DNA of 64,000 nt from Lepidonotus clava (taxonomy: Eukaryota > Annelida > Polychaeta > Phyllodocida > Polynoidae), in NCBI GenBank assembly GCA_936440205.1, contig OW387135.1:24344792-24408791 (forward strand). The letters are read 5' to 3'. The notes under the pieces were generated by a model. It was not told the origin of the DNA. It did no database searches and saw nothing but the letters and a program-made list of their open reading frames with translations. Position numbers and translations under genes: made by a program. Shown piece after piece: positions 19,901-34,900 of this stretch (position 1 is its first letter; every line of letters starts with the position of its first letter).

Positions 19901-22900
19901 TAAAAATCTCGTGTCTACCCTGAAAGAGTCACTGACCTCGCCCCTAAGGGTTTAAGCTTTCAAATGATACCAAGCACATCAAAATTGGATAATTTTCAAA
20001 GAAGTTACATGCTGTTGAACACAGGACTGTCAATATTCCTAAAAATGGCAAAAAGCCTGGATTTTGAATATTTATCTAAATATATAGTGTACTAATGGCT
20101 TAGTACTTTTAATATATTGTCATGTTATATAATCCAACAAGGATCAGGCTTAGCAAGTCTACTTCTAGTCTACTCTTAGAAAGAAATATCTTGCGCTCCT
20201 AGCGCCACCTGTTAACTAGTATAAAAGGTGTTGCAAAGTGAGGAGCAGTTAGTTTTAGTGAGAATGTCAGCTGAGTGAGTTTAGCAAAGGAGCTACTCGG
20301 AGTAAGTACATCGGCTCCCGCGTAGCAGACTGGAGTTTACCTATACCAACTACCTCGGACATAGGATTGTGATAGAGCTAAGCGCGAGAGCGGTCTAGAA
20401 TGTGCTGGAACAACTTGTATTCTAAATGTGGTTGATTGCTGATAGGAGATGGGAGGTGGACTGATGGAGACTTATACACAGTGGCTTTGACTCGGGATGA
20501 GATGTTAACTGAATAAAAACCCTTTCATATTAAGAGCTCCCTCATCGTTCATTTCTTTTGAACTATTGGGAAGTTAATGAGCTAACTTTAAACGCAGTCT
20601 GATTGACTCAGACATTCTGGACAAACGACTCATGGATACTTAATTATATACGCATCACGCAGTATCAAAACCAACATTAACAATAGTTCATTTGGTGGAG
20701 ATTACCCGAAACATGACTTGTGCCGTTTTGCTCATCCTTGATGTCAGCCACCGGTGACTTTGAGGCTTCCTCTAACCCCAAGCCTCAATCTTTGCGGCCC
20801 GCAGGACACGATGTGTCAACATCATATACAGGGAATGTGGAAAACCGCCACCTGGTAGGTGATCCCTTAGACGGGGAAGCACAGAGACAGGAGGTCATCA
20901 GGGGGAAAACGCCCCGAAAATCCGGTAATTCTACCTGATGGGAGCTCTCTCACCTATCCATTACCCCAACGACTTGAGTTTATCAGTCACCCACTGGTAA
21001 CACCGACTCACCCCAACCCGGGGGTGTCCATTCCTTACCCCACTGTAGTTAAAGGAAAGACAGTAGGAGGGGACAGGGGAGTGGGAAGGGAAGCAGAGGG
21101 AAACAGTGACAAAGTAGGCAATTTACAACCCTATAGACTAACCTTTGATATTGAGGAGAACTTGGACGACGCTAATAAAGGAGCGAAGGTTCCAGATCTG
21201 GGATTAGATGAGTATGGTTCTAACCCGGCAGATCTCATAAGAAAGTTAGCAGAAACAGGCTCCGAGGAGCATGAAGAGTTAGAAAGGTTAAGCGATCAGG
21301 ATAACGCAGAAAGGGAAACGCTAGAAATCCAAAGTGATAGAGAAGGGGAAGATAGAGACGAGGAAGGTAGTGCGGTAAAGAAAGCTTATCACGTAGGAGA
21401 AGGGGACATTGCAGCCCCTGAGCCGTATGATAAATACAAAAGCGAAGACGAGGAAGGAGACAGTGAGACAGAACAAGCCGTCGCAAATGTCAGAAAAGGT
21501 AGTCCTGATAGAAAACTAGCTAGAGGGGAGAAATCCCGCTCGTCATCGTTTGAACTTATTACCGAGGATGTTTTAGACACAGGTAAGAAAGACAAACAAG
21601 AAAGTGAGGACGAGATTAGTGTAGAGGAAATACCTGTGAGGGAACAGTGGGACGATCACGATATACAAACCCTCCACGAAAATAATATGGCGGAGGGAGG
21701 CGTACCTTTGGTGGATCTAGTAGGAGAAGGGGGTGACCAAAATCAGCTCCAACAACCCGGTGAAGGGGGAGCTGGGGGTGTAAATCCGGGGGCATGGCGG
21801 CCTAATCGTGGGATGAACCTTGGGCCTATACAACAAAATATGTGGCATCCGTTCCTAGCGCAAGCAATGGGAGACCCTTTGCAGGCAGGTCAAGGAAGAG
21901 GGGGTAATCAACAACCTCAAGGAGGCCAGAACAATCAGGCCAATCCTCAAGGGCTTATTCCCCCACTTAACCAACCGGCTCAGGGAGGCCAGGATAATCA
22001 GGCCAACCCACAAGGGCCTAATCCTCCTCAAAACCTTCTTGATAATCCCCCTCCGAATCAGCCCAATCTTGGGATAAATCCTGGGGAACAACAGCAACCT
22101 GGTGAAGGGGAAGATGGTGGTGTGAATCCAGGAATGCAGCAGCCTAATCTTGGGGTAAACCCTGAGGGACTGCAGCAAAATGATGGGGGTGTCCAACCAG
22201 GACAACAGCCTGGCCGAGCCGTGCCAGCGGGAGGTGGGGTCGAGCAAAACATGTTCCCTTACCTATTGCAGGCAATGGCGATCGCGGCCAACCTTAACGC
22301 AGGCCGAGGAAGAGCGGGTAACCAACAGGGTCAGCAAGCTCCAGCAGGCCAGAATAACCAGGCGAACCCACCGGGGCCTGGTAACCCTCCTCCAAACCAA
22401 CCTAACAACCCTTTTCTAAACCAACCTAATCAACCCAACCCGCCAGGTCCACCCAACCCTCCAGGACCGCCAGGTCCACCGGGCCCACCAGGACAGAACA
22501 ACCCTCCAAATCCTCCAGGTCCACCGGGCCCACCAGGACAGAACAATCCTCCAAACCCGCCAAATCAACCAAATATTTGGGAAATTCTACCCCAACTAGG
22601 ATGGCACTGGGCCAAGTACCAGCGACAGGGCGTGAAACGACCCACCATGGCCACCCGAGGGGACCAAACATTAGGTTACCATGGTTTAGTGGGAAGGAAG
22701 ATGAGCAAATAGAAAAGTATTTCAGGGAATTGAAACGACTGAAAGCTATCTATGACTGGTCGAACGCCCATCTCCTGAATATGGCGCTGTTAGGCCTAAA
22801 GGGAAGGGCAGACGACTGGGCAGGAGCGTTAGCTGAGAGTGAAAAAGACACGTTTGAGAAACTAGAAGCTCAAATGACAAAGATCTTCGGTGATCGAAGA

Positions 22901-25900
22901 GCTAAGTGGCAGAAACACGCAGAGTTCTGCGCCCTCAAACAAGGAAAGGACCAGAGTGTGATTGAATTTGCAGGTGTTCTGAAGCAAAAGCAAGTTAAGG
23001 CAGAGGCGAGTGAAAGCATGATGTTGGCTGTGTTTTTAGAGGGATTAAAACAGGGCGTAGCCAGACAGGTAGCTATACTGGACCCTAAGTCGTTCACCGA
23101 AGCAGTGGACTGTGCAACGAGACTAGAATCGTTGGACAAAGGCAAAGGGGGAACCAAAATATCCAATGCAGTGAGCGAACTGGCTGGAAGCCAAGAATCG
23201 GAGGAGACCGCGGCCCTAAACTCCATCTCCGAACGGTTTGGAGTGGTGCTGGCCCGACTGGAGGCTGCTCCATGGTTTCAGAAACCAAAAACAGGGCAAA
23301 GCGGAGCTCCCCAGAGTAGTGGTAACTATAAACAGCAGGGTTATGAAAGAAAAGATCGATATGAAAATCAGAAAGGTGAAAGGAATCCAGATCAGAAGGC
23401 TAAATCTAATAACGCCCCGAACAGAGAGGCAGACAAAGGAAAGAATCCAACAACTCAGCAGAAAGTGGAGAGACCCAGGTTGCCTTTCGATGAAAGTAAG
23501 TTTTGTATCATTCACCAACAACATGGTCACTCTACAGAAGCGTGCTTGTGGCTAAAGAATAGGTTGAAGGAAAAACCCCCGCGGATGTACAAAGATAGTA
23601 AAGCCAGTGGCACAGAACAAAAGAGTCAGGGAAACTAGAGGAGGGGTCCGTTCATTCCACGATAGAATTAGGCGCAGTGGACGGACCGGCTAGGAGAGAG
23701 ATAGGAGACGAAGCATTTTTCTTAACGTTAAGATTTAATGATCAGAAGGAGGTTAGATCTTTAGTAGACACAGGAGCGAGCGATTGCTTCATGTCCACCC
23801 ATTGTAAACAGCAGATCCCTAAACAATGCATTTTAGATGAATGGAAAGTTACCGAGAGGGATGAGCTCCTCAACGGGTAGCTTTCAACAGGCGGCAGTGG
23901 GCTCGCAAGGGTCCGGGGACACGCTAAACTCATTCTATAGTGCAGGGGAGAGAACATTACTGAAGGCCCCCGTGTCTAGCGAAGGATGAACTAACATCCT
24001 ACTGTGGTACCGTCTAGTCGGCGCACATATCGGGCTGCCGGTGGCTTCACACTTCTCCACCGGTAAGTGGTATGTGCGTGGTACGGGGTCGACAGACCCC
24101 ACCTAGCTCCTGACAGTAGTTCCATCACTCAGGAGTGAACAGGCAAGGCCAGTGAAAACGGTCAAAGTTCAGTGTGGGTTTGCACGATTCACCTGGATCA
24201 GACCGTCGGTGACCACCCAGGGTGACTTGGGACCGGTAATTGCTATCGACTGGGTCACTGGCCGGTCGTCTCTGTCGGACTGGTAGAGTTTATTGCAACC
24301 TATCGGCATCAGAGAGGGCTCAATGTACAGTCAGGCCATGGTAAAGCTAAACATGCCTATTCAAGACCTCATTTCTTGGATTAGTGTAGGTTATGGTTGA
24401 GCCATGCTCTCTGTGATCAGAAAACATCTGGTTTGAAAAGAACATTCTGGGAAGCAGAGAGAGCCTTATGGCTGGAACGGATCCTAGCTCAGGTTGCACT
24501 CCACTATGTCTAATGACATAAGGGAAAACCGAAGGGATCAAGCGATCGAAGGGAAACATCAGTTTGGCGGACAATTCGTCTCAAGTAATACTAGAACAAA
24601 TTAGATGTAAGTTTTCAATCCAGGGATCGGTGGTTTGCTATGATTTCAACATAGTGGACGATCTATGCCACCTAATAGTAATCGGTAGAAACTTATTAAC
24701 AGTGCTTCGATCAGATTTATCTCTACCAGGCGCAAAGATAGAAGTGTTTTGTGGAAACCCTATAGTCAGCAAAGAAACAGTGAAAATTCCACCGGGAAAT
24801 GAATGCATCATACCGGTTACCACCCGAGAGCCGCTGGGATTAGACTCACCAGTAGCTTACTGCGCACCAGCAGTCACTGCCCCTGTCCTAGTGGAGGGGT
24901 GCGTGAATACGGTGGGAAGTCAGTGGTGGATCAAAGTCATGAATCCGCTAGATGAAATGCAAGAAATCACTCCACAGGAAGTGTTAGCTTTTGCAGAAGA
25001 ATGCGCAGTGCCTGAGGTAAATCAAGACCAGATAGAAGAGTTCCTAGACTTGTGTTATCTAACTAAAACAGAGACCCCAATGTCCATTTGTAGGATTTCT
25101 GTAGAAGTAATGAAAGACGCAGTGCAAATGGAAAGCCAAACCTCTGAGGAGAAATCCCGAGGTGAAATGGATGAAAATGTAAGTAAAATAGATCTAACCG
25201 AGTCGTGCTTAGACGAAGAACAAAAGGTAAGGTTTAGACAAATGCTTAATAACAACAGAAATGCACTAGCGTTCTCAATGGAAGAGTTAGGTCACTGTGA
25301 AATAGCGCCGATGAGGATCATTGTGGATGAGTCGCAGGGAGTAATAAGTTCTAGACCGTACCGATACTCTCCACAGAAAATGGACATCATCGATGAACAG
25401 GTTAGACAACTCATAGATATAGGTGTCATAGAGCCCAGCGAATCGGCTTGGCGAAGCCCGCTGGTGGTAGTGCAAAAGAAAGACGGCAAACCTAGGCTCT
25501 GTACAGACTTTCGCATGCTTAATCAGGTCACTTTCAAAGATAAATTCCCAATGCCTACAGCGCGATCACTTTTCTTATATATGGCTTACAAGAAACCCAC
25601 TATGTGGACAGCTTTAGATCTGTTGAGCGGCTATCATCAGTGTGTAATCGAAGAAGACAGTAGAAAATATACTGCCTTTGAAACCCCAATGGGTGTATAT
25701 CAGTATAAGCGTGTACCGTTCGGCTTAGTTGGCGCGCCTTGGCAGTTTACCAAGGTGATGGCCATTGCGCTAAAAGGCTTGATTCCTAGAACATGCTTAG
25801 CATATTTAGACGACGTAATCGTCTACGACACCACCTTTGAGGAACACCTGGCGAGTGTTGAAGTGGTTCTCCAAGCTTTAGCGAGAGCCAACCTCAAACT

Positions 25901-28900
25901 CAAACCGTCTAAGTGTGAATGGTGCCGCAGTGAGATTAATTTCCTCGGCCATGTAGTAAACGCAGAAGGGGTGGCTACACAAAAGGTTACCACAGAAAAG
26001 ATCACAGCCTTCAACCGCCCGCATAATGTGAAAACTATCAAATCCTTTCTAGGGTTATGTAACTACTACCGACCGTTTGTCCCTAATTTCGCTGATCTAG
26101 CAAAGCCTTTAAACCGGCTGCTAAAGAAAGAAGTCTATTTTGAGTGGACAGAGGCCTGCGAGGAAGCGTTTCAACAGTTAAAGAAACTGCTGACCTCGCC
26201 GCCCTTACTAATTCATCCAGATATAGGAGGGCATTTCTATCTACTAACTGACGCATCAGACGCCGCGTGCGGTGCAGCGGTTTGTCATAAACTAGATGAA
26301 ATCTACCGTCCGGTTGCTTTCTGGGGGTGTACCCTCCGTGACGAGAAAGAGGCTCTGGCAGTAATTAAAGGTATTAAGAACTATGAGGACATGTTGCAGG
26401 GAGCTAAAATCACAATAGTGACTGATCACAAACCGTTGATCCCCCTACTACAAAGTGCCTATAAGGCCCCGTCAGCCCGGCTGAGACGGTGGGCTTTAGC
26501 GCTATCAGATTTTGATTTTGAAATCATATATGAGCCAGGAGCGACTCATTTTCTACCGGACTATTTGTCTAGAGTCTATCATGAACATGTCCCAGGTGAA
26601 GAATATGAGCCCGCCGTGGGATGTGAGTTATTTGAGGCCGAAGTTCAGGATGAAGAGCTTTCTGTGGCTACGGTAATAAACGCGCAACTCCAAGATGCAG
26701 AGTGCGCGCAATTGATAGACTACCTTCAGGACGGAGACCTACCAACAGATCCCCTTGAAGCTAGGCGAATAATGGACCAAGCCGATTTTGTGGGAATGGT
26801 AGCACCGGGGGTGCTCTGTAGGTTCAACGTCAAAAGGTATAACAAACACCAAGACCAACTGGTCAGACTAAAACCCCGTATGATAGTTCCAGGTAGGTTA
26901 ATTCCCAAAGTCCTGAGACTATTACATAATGACATCTTGGCTGGGGGACATGTCGGGATCAGTAACCTTACTACCAAAATCTCTGATAAATTCTACTGGC
27001 GAAACATGAACGCCGACATAGTGGACTATGTGAAAGCTTGTGAGACCTGCTCTCTGAGGAGGCGGGCCCCACATTTCAAGGCTTTGGCCAAGTCTTGGGA
27101 AAGGCCGACTCGACCCTTTGAGGTGGTACAGTGTGATTTTATCGGGCCACTAAAGAGGGCTAGGGATGGGTCAAAATATATCATGACCTTCATAGACCTA
27201 CTAACAGGTTGGCCGGAGGCTTTCACCACTAAAGACTCCACCGCGCAGACCGCGGCCAACTGCTTCCTAACCGGAATAGTGTGTCGGTATGGGCGGGTAA
27301 ACCGCCTGCACACAGACCGGGGGGCGGCCTTCTTATCGGGGCTGTTCCGGGAGATTACTACACGATTGGCGTGCAAACAAACGTTCACCACCGGGCGAAT
27401 GCCAACCGGCAACGCTCGGGTAGAAAGACTACACAAAACCATTGAAAACCTGATCGCATACTATATTCCTGATGACCACTGTAACTGGACCGATCTACTC
27501 CCCATAGCGCTATGGACGGTTCGGTCTACGATCAGTGTGCGGTCGGGCTACAGTCCTCACACCCTACTGTTTGGCAGAGATCCAATCAGTATGGGAATGC
27601 CTGAGCAGGGAACAATCCCTGAAACGCTAAACGACTGTGAATTCTTCATGCAAACAAAGGACAACATTGCTATGTTTAGGAATATGGCAGAAAGAGTAGT
27701 TCAAAACTATGAAAAAGATCTGAGAGTAAGAATTGATGAGCGGGCGCGGCCCACTCAGATGTACGAAGGTGATATGGTATACATGTACGATCCTTTAGCC
27801 AGTGAAAATAAAGCGTCTAAGTTCTCAAACAGGTATACTGGGCCATACAGGGTAATAGAGACTAAGGGGGACCATCTCGTTAGGCTGGTGTCGCTGAAAA
27901 CTGGGAAACAAATACCACATTTAGTGAACATTTCAAAGCTCAAACCTGCACATGGGCCTTGGTCTCCCGCCATCCCTCATGTTATTCCCAAACTGGTGAG
28001 AGAAGCAAAAATCACTAACTCAAAGGGGGCAGATCCTGACCGAAACCCTGAATTGCATCACACTCCGACGGGTGAAATTGCTGAAAAGGATGGCAACATA
28101 AGGGGTGCTGAGACTGAAAACTCAACGGGAACGACCGGTCCCCGTGAGCATGATGCAATTCCTATGGCCAGGAAGGTACCTACACAAAAACCTGGTCCAA
28201 GTCCCACCGAGTTAGCAGAATCGGACGGGCAAATCACTGATGGTCAGGGCGCCAGTGCGGACACCGCGCTGTCACCAAACTTATCCTTTGTTCCTAACAA
28301 AGCCGCCTGTGAACGGGGAACAGCTGGTGCTAGTGGACAGAGGAAACGCAAACGAGCTAAACGAAGGGGCAAAAGCCAGCCGTTGGAAGGGAGATCCCCT
28401 CCAGGCAACAACAAGCCCATAAAACTGCCCTGCGGTGATGTACCGATTTCGGATACATCGGAACAGAGCCCAGAAAAAACAGTAAAGGACCATGTCCCGA
28501 CGAAAGGTGGCTATAACCTGCGTCGGAACCGACGCCCTAACTACGCCGCTCTGTCCAACGGCGGGGAAAGCGACGACATGGATGATTAATACAGGAAATC
28601 TTGCCGCCCTGTGAAAATAAAGGCTCGACGGAGCGGCACCGTTAGCATCAACGCTAATGGAACAGGTGGCCTACCTCACGGCCACCTCGCTGCGCCCAGG
28701 GGCGTGGCAGAAAGGGAGGGTGCGCACACCAAGGGAGATGCCAGTGGTTGGCGTCATCTCCTGGGACCGGATGCAAGCGTCCCCCACCTGAAACAAGATA
28801 CAGCTCCAAATATGGAGACGGCATGGGCAGGCGGATCGGTTATAATTTCGTGGGATCCGCGCCGATCCACCAGTCGGTCCGCAACTCTGCTCCTAGACGG

Positions 28901-31900
28901 TCACCTCTGCTGCAGGTGATTGTACGCATAACCCAGCCCGGAAGGAAACGGAGATAGACATTGATTCTATCTCTGAACAAAAGTTGGAGATAGAAATTGT
29001 TCAACTTTCAACTTCTCCTGGAAGGAGCGGAAAGAGAACTTAGCTGGAACACTGATCCACCAACTCATGGGGAATTGCCTAGCCCTCCGGCCTCATAGCA
29101 ATCCAAAGGGAACCACTACTTTCCCTGCGGACACGGAGGGGAGGATCATCGTCCCCTTGAGAAGGAAACGGATTAGCCGCCCCCACCAGAGGGCGCTACC
29201 CACCAAGGGAATGTTCGTTGGGCCATTCTTTTAGGATTTTACCAAATGAAAGAAAAGGCAGTCGAGAAGGAGAGTACTAAGAAACGACCGGCTCAGACCC
29301 TTAGGCGGTGGAGTTGGCCGGGCCGGGGCGGTGTCCGTCCGGACTCAACCGACGCCGGGGTTGCCCGGAAGAAACCAAGGACACCAGCCCGGCGGCCCAC
29401 CAGAACGACCGCAAGCGGAGCCAAGAAGTCCGCTAAATCGATTCCAGCCAAAAAGAAGACAGCAAATAAAGACTTTTACAATTTATCTGAGGTGAGTGAC
29501 TCGGAGCCCGAGCCAAGGCTAACTGCGTTGGCCAAGCCGGTTCAGAAGGGGGAAGCGGCCAACCGACCGGTGCAGATCCAGGCCGGCTGGTTCTGGGACC
29601 TTACGCAACCACTGTTCCAACTATTTGAGACTGTTGACGAAATTAGAAGGACAGTGGGACTGGATGTGCCAAAATCGAACAAACAGTTAGCTGAGATTAA
29701 AACTCAGGTACCTCCTTTCATTCAAAGGACCACCCAAAACTCTAAATGCGTCAGGGAAGGTACCAGACAACAAACAACACGAGGCGGTCGACCTCTGCCC
29801 ACTCTGGAAAGGCGAACGGGAGGGGAACAGCTAACCGTCGCCGCTCCAGGACTAAAAGTGGAGGTAGCACCCGTTCAACACGCGCCAACCCCACCGGTGG
29901 GGAACGGGCCAGCGGGAGCTCCCCTCCTCCACCACTTGCAGCCTGTGGACCCCGCTTGTTTAGACTTGAGCAGCTTGACAACAAGCTGCAGCGCCAATCC
30001 CTCACCACTGCTATGGAACCAGCAGCAGTGGACGCCAACCAGCCAGCCGGGGGGTCCACTGTGGCCGAGCCCACTCTCAACGACAAACCCACCGCAGGTG
30101 CCGCACCCGTACCCCTCGAGCCAACCGTCGTACGACCCAACGGGGGCCGTTTCGGACTGGAGCCTACTAGGCCAAGACCCCTCAGAGCAATGCGCCCCTC
30201 GTCCTGCGAACGTATGAGAGGCTTGAGGATCACGGTCACCAAGGACGAGAGCGGAATCATCAGGCGAGTGGTGAATGACAATGGGCAAAACCTCTATGAG
30301 CATGTCCCAAACTAAGTGGACCAGGGGGCCCGAGAGGAGGGCATACTTCGGCGCATGGATGATAGTGGTGCGCAGAAGAGTGAAGGTAACTTTGTTGTGA
30401 ACATGTTTTAGTTAAACTATAAGCTTGACTCTCACGGACTAGCGTTAAAACCAATGACAATGAAGTGGTCGGTGCTGTTCGTTTTCGCCATGATAGGGGG
30501 CATTACGGGGTTGCGGAATGACTCCAGCCCACGTGAAGGGCTAGCCCCTAATGCTGAAGTTATAGCCTTGGAACAATATGGGGTGGTACTGAAACCAGGG
30601 AAATTAATGTCCACCGCAGATATTACTCACGTCCGACAAGGCTTTCTGATCACTATTCCCCAAAGGCGCTCCTTCATCAAGGCTACCTTTGGCCAGGTCT
30701 GTCATCGGTACCTAAAGGGAGGAGACGCTCTCGACCGAGCCTGTTACCACGTCAGGTCGCTAGTGAATTGGATGGATCAGACATCGCAGGCGCTCAAAGG
30801 TCGGTATAGGGAAATTCTCAATGAAACCTTAAGCTCGCTAATTAAAAACAACCAACAGCGACCTCAAAACCAAGGGTCAGAATCAGACTCAGGCGGAAGG
30901 ATCAAAAGAATGAAGAAACTCCCCATCATGCTGGACGACCCAGGATGGCCGACCTTTCCTATTCCAACATCATGGAACAAGGGGCTTTCAGCTGATGTCA
31001 AGTATAACAGGGAACTAATTAAAGTGTTACAAGAATCCTCCGACCAGATGATCGAAGATCTGACGCTGATGAACGAGAAACACGACGAGGCAGTAGAAAG
31101 GGTTAACCACGTCGTGATAGGTCTATTGGATAATTTAAGGTCACTAAATAAGGCGCATAATACCACTCGCCGGAGAATGAAACTCGTCCAACATAAGGTG
31201 GACTGGATGGAACTGTACCTGAACATGATACCTGTAGCTCTGGAAGACAAACTAGGTGAAATGGTGTATCTCCAATTGGTAGTGGAGCAAACGCGCGTGT
31301 TCAGGAAAGGTGTACAACACCTGACACGGGGCCAACTAACCATGGATTTGGTGCCACGCCAGTATATGGTCGGAGCGGTCCTGGAAGTCAACAGGTATCT
31401 GAAAGGAATCCATCCCAGGTTCCATGTAGCGTTTACAGATCCCTCCTTCTATTATGAGAACAGTCAACCCTCATTTAAATTTGATGAAACCACCCAGGAG
31501 CTGATCGTGTACGTAAGGGTACCAGTAGTGGCCGACGAACATTTGTTTAGAGTCTACGAGGTACTAACCTTTCCTGTGCCAGTGCCAGTTAGAGGACGAC
31601 AAAAGAAGGACGCTCTCCAAATTGTTAATCTACCAAAAAGTGTGGCTATGTCCATGTCCCGTCAGTACTACGTACCACTGGCTAGCGGCAGTTGGTCAGG
31701 CTGTTATGGGCAGACCATCACGCTTTGTAAGGACTTGCCCTACATGAAAAAGATCACGGATAACACCTGCACTGCCGCCCTGTTGAGACGCGATGACATG
31801 GCCATACAAGAGAAATGTGAACTGGACTATCTTTTGGAAGCAGACTTTGGAGAAATGGCAGTGTATCTGGACGACGGAGATATGCTTGTGGTCAGCGCTG

Positions 31901-34900
31901 ACACCCGGGGCCAGATGATTTGCAGAAATCAACCCGCGGTGGAGGTGAACATAGAAAACTATGCGCGAGTTCAGGTGGAATGCGATTGTGCATTCCAGAC
32001 GCAGGGATCATGGATACCGTATAGTTTACGGAACTGTGACCGACACACCAGGATCACCACGGTCGTGTATCCACCTAACGACCTGTTGGAAGCAGCGAGT
32101 CGTGTGAAAGGATGGAACGCTAATTTCACGAGGCCCGAGAATGAACCCACTATGTTAGAATCAGATCCTATCCCTGAAACGATTAGGAAAGAGCTACTGG
32201 AAATCGAGGAAAGCCTAAAGGTCAGAATACCTGTATCCTCTCTGGCCAAGCGAATCCAAAAACACCAGAAAGACTTGGCTAAAGGCATCAAGAAAGCAAC
32301 TGACCGCTACGAGGTGGACAAACACGCCCCATGGTTTTCTATAGGTAACTTTGGGGGCGGCTTTGGCCTCCTCACAATCTTCTGTATAGTGGTAGCAGTA
32401 ACCATTATTGGGTGTATTCTCTGGAAGTGCTGGCGGAACCACCAAGGCAAGGCTGCCCTGGCCGGACTAACCATGACTTTACCTCGGGCCGTGGCCTTGG
32501 AAGCGGCGGACCCGGAGGAGCTGCTGCGTAGTGAAAAGGAACTAACTGGATGCCCGGACACGACCGCCAACCCCACTGCGGTGGCAGTACTTGCTATATT
32601 ATTGGCAGTACTAGTCATCGCCATAGTGGTCCTCGTGTGGCGAAAGTGGAGGTATATTAGAAGGAAGACTGTAGATGGACTATACGTACAGTTTGCCAAT
32701 CCACATATGATAGAAACAATATTTCTAGGTGAACTGGCCATGCCTTCTGACCACACTTATACGGAAGGTTATGTGCTCATTAGGGATCTACTAGTGACCC
32801 AACTGTGTCTGAAATATACCCTGACAGTTACCTGGGGGGCGCAACTGATGGGAGCAGCAACTAGACCTGGGCAACATCCATCTAAGGTGCCACTACCAGA
32901 CACCCTGAGGGTGTCTAAGAAACTAGCCCGTCTAATGATGAGTAATTTAAAATACAATACCAGGGCCAGACTACTGAGATATTCCTCGGGGCTAGCCACT
33001 CCTGTACCCATGGGAGTACCGCGCCTCATCGACGCGGGCTGGTCCGATGTCGGAGCGGACTGGCCTCAACCGGTGATGGGACATGGAACAATGCCTAACG
33101 CTCCTCCTAGATCGACCACGCCCACCTCAACAGCGACTGGAACGGGATCTGCCCGAAAGACAGTAAGACCAGGGACATCCGAAAAGGATCCAGGGACGGT
33201 TTATGAAGTTATCATATGACAATGTAACGAGTGTTAAGACCTGGCCTAGTGCTGTACAGGTAAAATTGGTGAATTAATAATACAATGGTACGAGTTCTAA
33301 AATTGAAATGTTACAGGAAGTTCGCTGGGCACTGCCTGTTTGGGTAGGTAGGGTTCTGTTGACTAACCTGAGCAATAATGATTCACCAACCAGGGAAACC
33401 TGGGTCGGGTAGGCTGGTCCAACCGTCTCTCTATGGACCCATGGGTTATCTAAATTTCTCTCAAGTTGAGTGTCCCATGCCCGGTAGCCTAGCTCAACAC
33501 TCTTATTGTTATCGATTTGGCAACTCTTTTAAAGTAGGGAACCATTTGGAACCGATCCTAGTGTCGCGAAATTTTAGCATCTAAAAAGATACTCAAAATT
33601 CTGTACAAAACCTAGGTGCGCTCAACGGGACCAATGCTCCCAACGAGCGAAGTGAACTTCCCCAAGCAAGTACCATCTACACCTGACCCCTGTGCTGTTG
33701 TTACCGCTAGGATCGGGCTGCAGTACAGGAGTCACTTGGGGAACGCCACTGTCTATTCTTTAGCATGCTTACATATATAATCCTCTCAAAGATGAGGGGG
33801 CTGCACAAGCAGCAGGAGCCTGCCCACATGCCTGGTGTCAGTGGTGCCTGACAGGAGGCAGGACGTTGGGGTTACGCGTCACTGACACTGCGAAGGGCAC
33901 TGGGGTGTACGCCCGACCATGGCAGTCACTATGCCCCGGGTGGGTTGGCTCCTGACAGCGGTCTCTTCATCACAAAAAAATCGACGAATAGAAAGAAATT
34001 TACCTAAAAACATAATATATAAAGCAACCCAATATTTATTTAACTAAGAGCCCTTCCTCAGGGAATTCTGGGCAAGTTGTGAAAAGAACATATGAACGCA
34101 GAATATTTAGTAACATTCAAAGGGGGAACGCTCCGTGACAGCGCACGAGAGTACCTTATACGTGGCTCGTTTGCTTCTGGTACAGGCACGCTACAACAGG
34201 CAAGGATGTATACAACTCCTACCAAGGCGTGCTACATTCAGAAAGTATAAAGGAGGTCACAAGGAAAAGAAGTTACGGGAAAAATGCGGTGAACTGGTGA
34301 CATTCACAGGGTGCTAACTCTCTTCTTCATAAAGGCGACTTTCACCTGTGAAAAGGGCCTTCTCCCTGTGGGGGGGAGTTCTAGCTAAAACCCACAGGAT
34401 GATGAGACGAGGCGCTGTACAAAAAGTGTAGTCTCGTCGTCTTGGCTATGTGTAATGATCACCGAGTCACAACATATCCTAGTCGTTGGATCCTTTGATT
34501 TTACTGTAAATCAGGATCCAGCGAAATGCGAAAAATGAAAACAACTGCCCAAGGTACAAGACTGAGTTATTTAGGCCATGTTTAGACCAGTTTTAACCGG
34601 GACGGAGGCAAAACGGCAAGAAGTCAAGTTCCGACCCGGGTAAATTAGAAATAATCAAAATTAATAAAGAAGACGTGCGGCTTCAGAGCTGACCGCCGTC
34701 GAGAAAAAAAAAAACAACAAACAAATGAAATGCTAGTCTTGACCGCCGTCGTGGCGCTAAAAGTAACCGGGTCTCCGCTCAACAGTTGAGCTGAAGAGGG
34801 GGGACACGGTCTACTAATTCCCTAACGAACGGCTGCAAAAACTTAGTTGACACCCATAGCTAATAGTCTACCCAGTCTATTAGAAAGAAACTAAAATTCT

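Larger units (their letters stand above)
17033..20087. other. Left part of arrestin-like intron 1
   Basis: AT-rich intron DNA with no gene. It contains a CAGTGGCGGATCC-type fragment (17591-17763) and a two-unit tandem duplication (19305-19613). Confidence 0.6.

Noticed and set aside
22380-22580. Collagen-like GPP repeats
   Set aside because: Part of the retroelement's gag low-complexity region, not a host collagen.
21855-22671. Minus-strand frames opposite the proline-rich gag part
   Set aside because: They arise from the repetitive proline and glycine codons on the plus strand.
29751-30281. Minus-strand frame of 176 codons inside the retroelement
   Set aside because: It is the shadow of the GC-rich accessory region on the other strand and has no recognisable domain.
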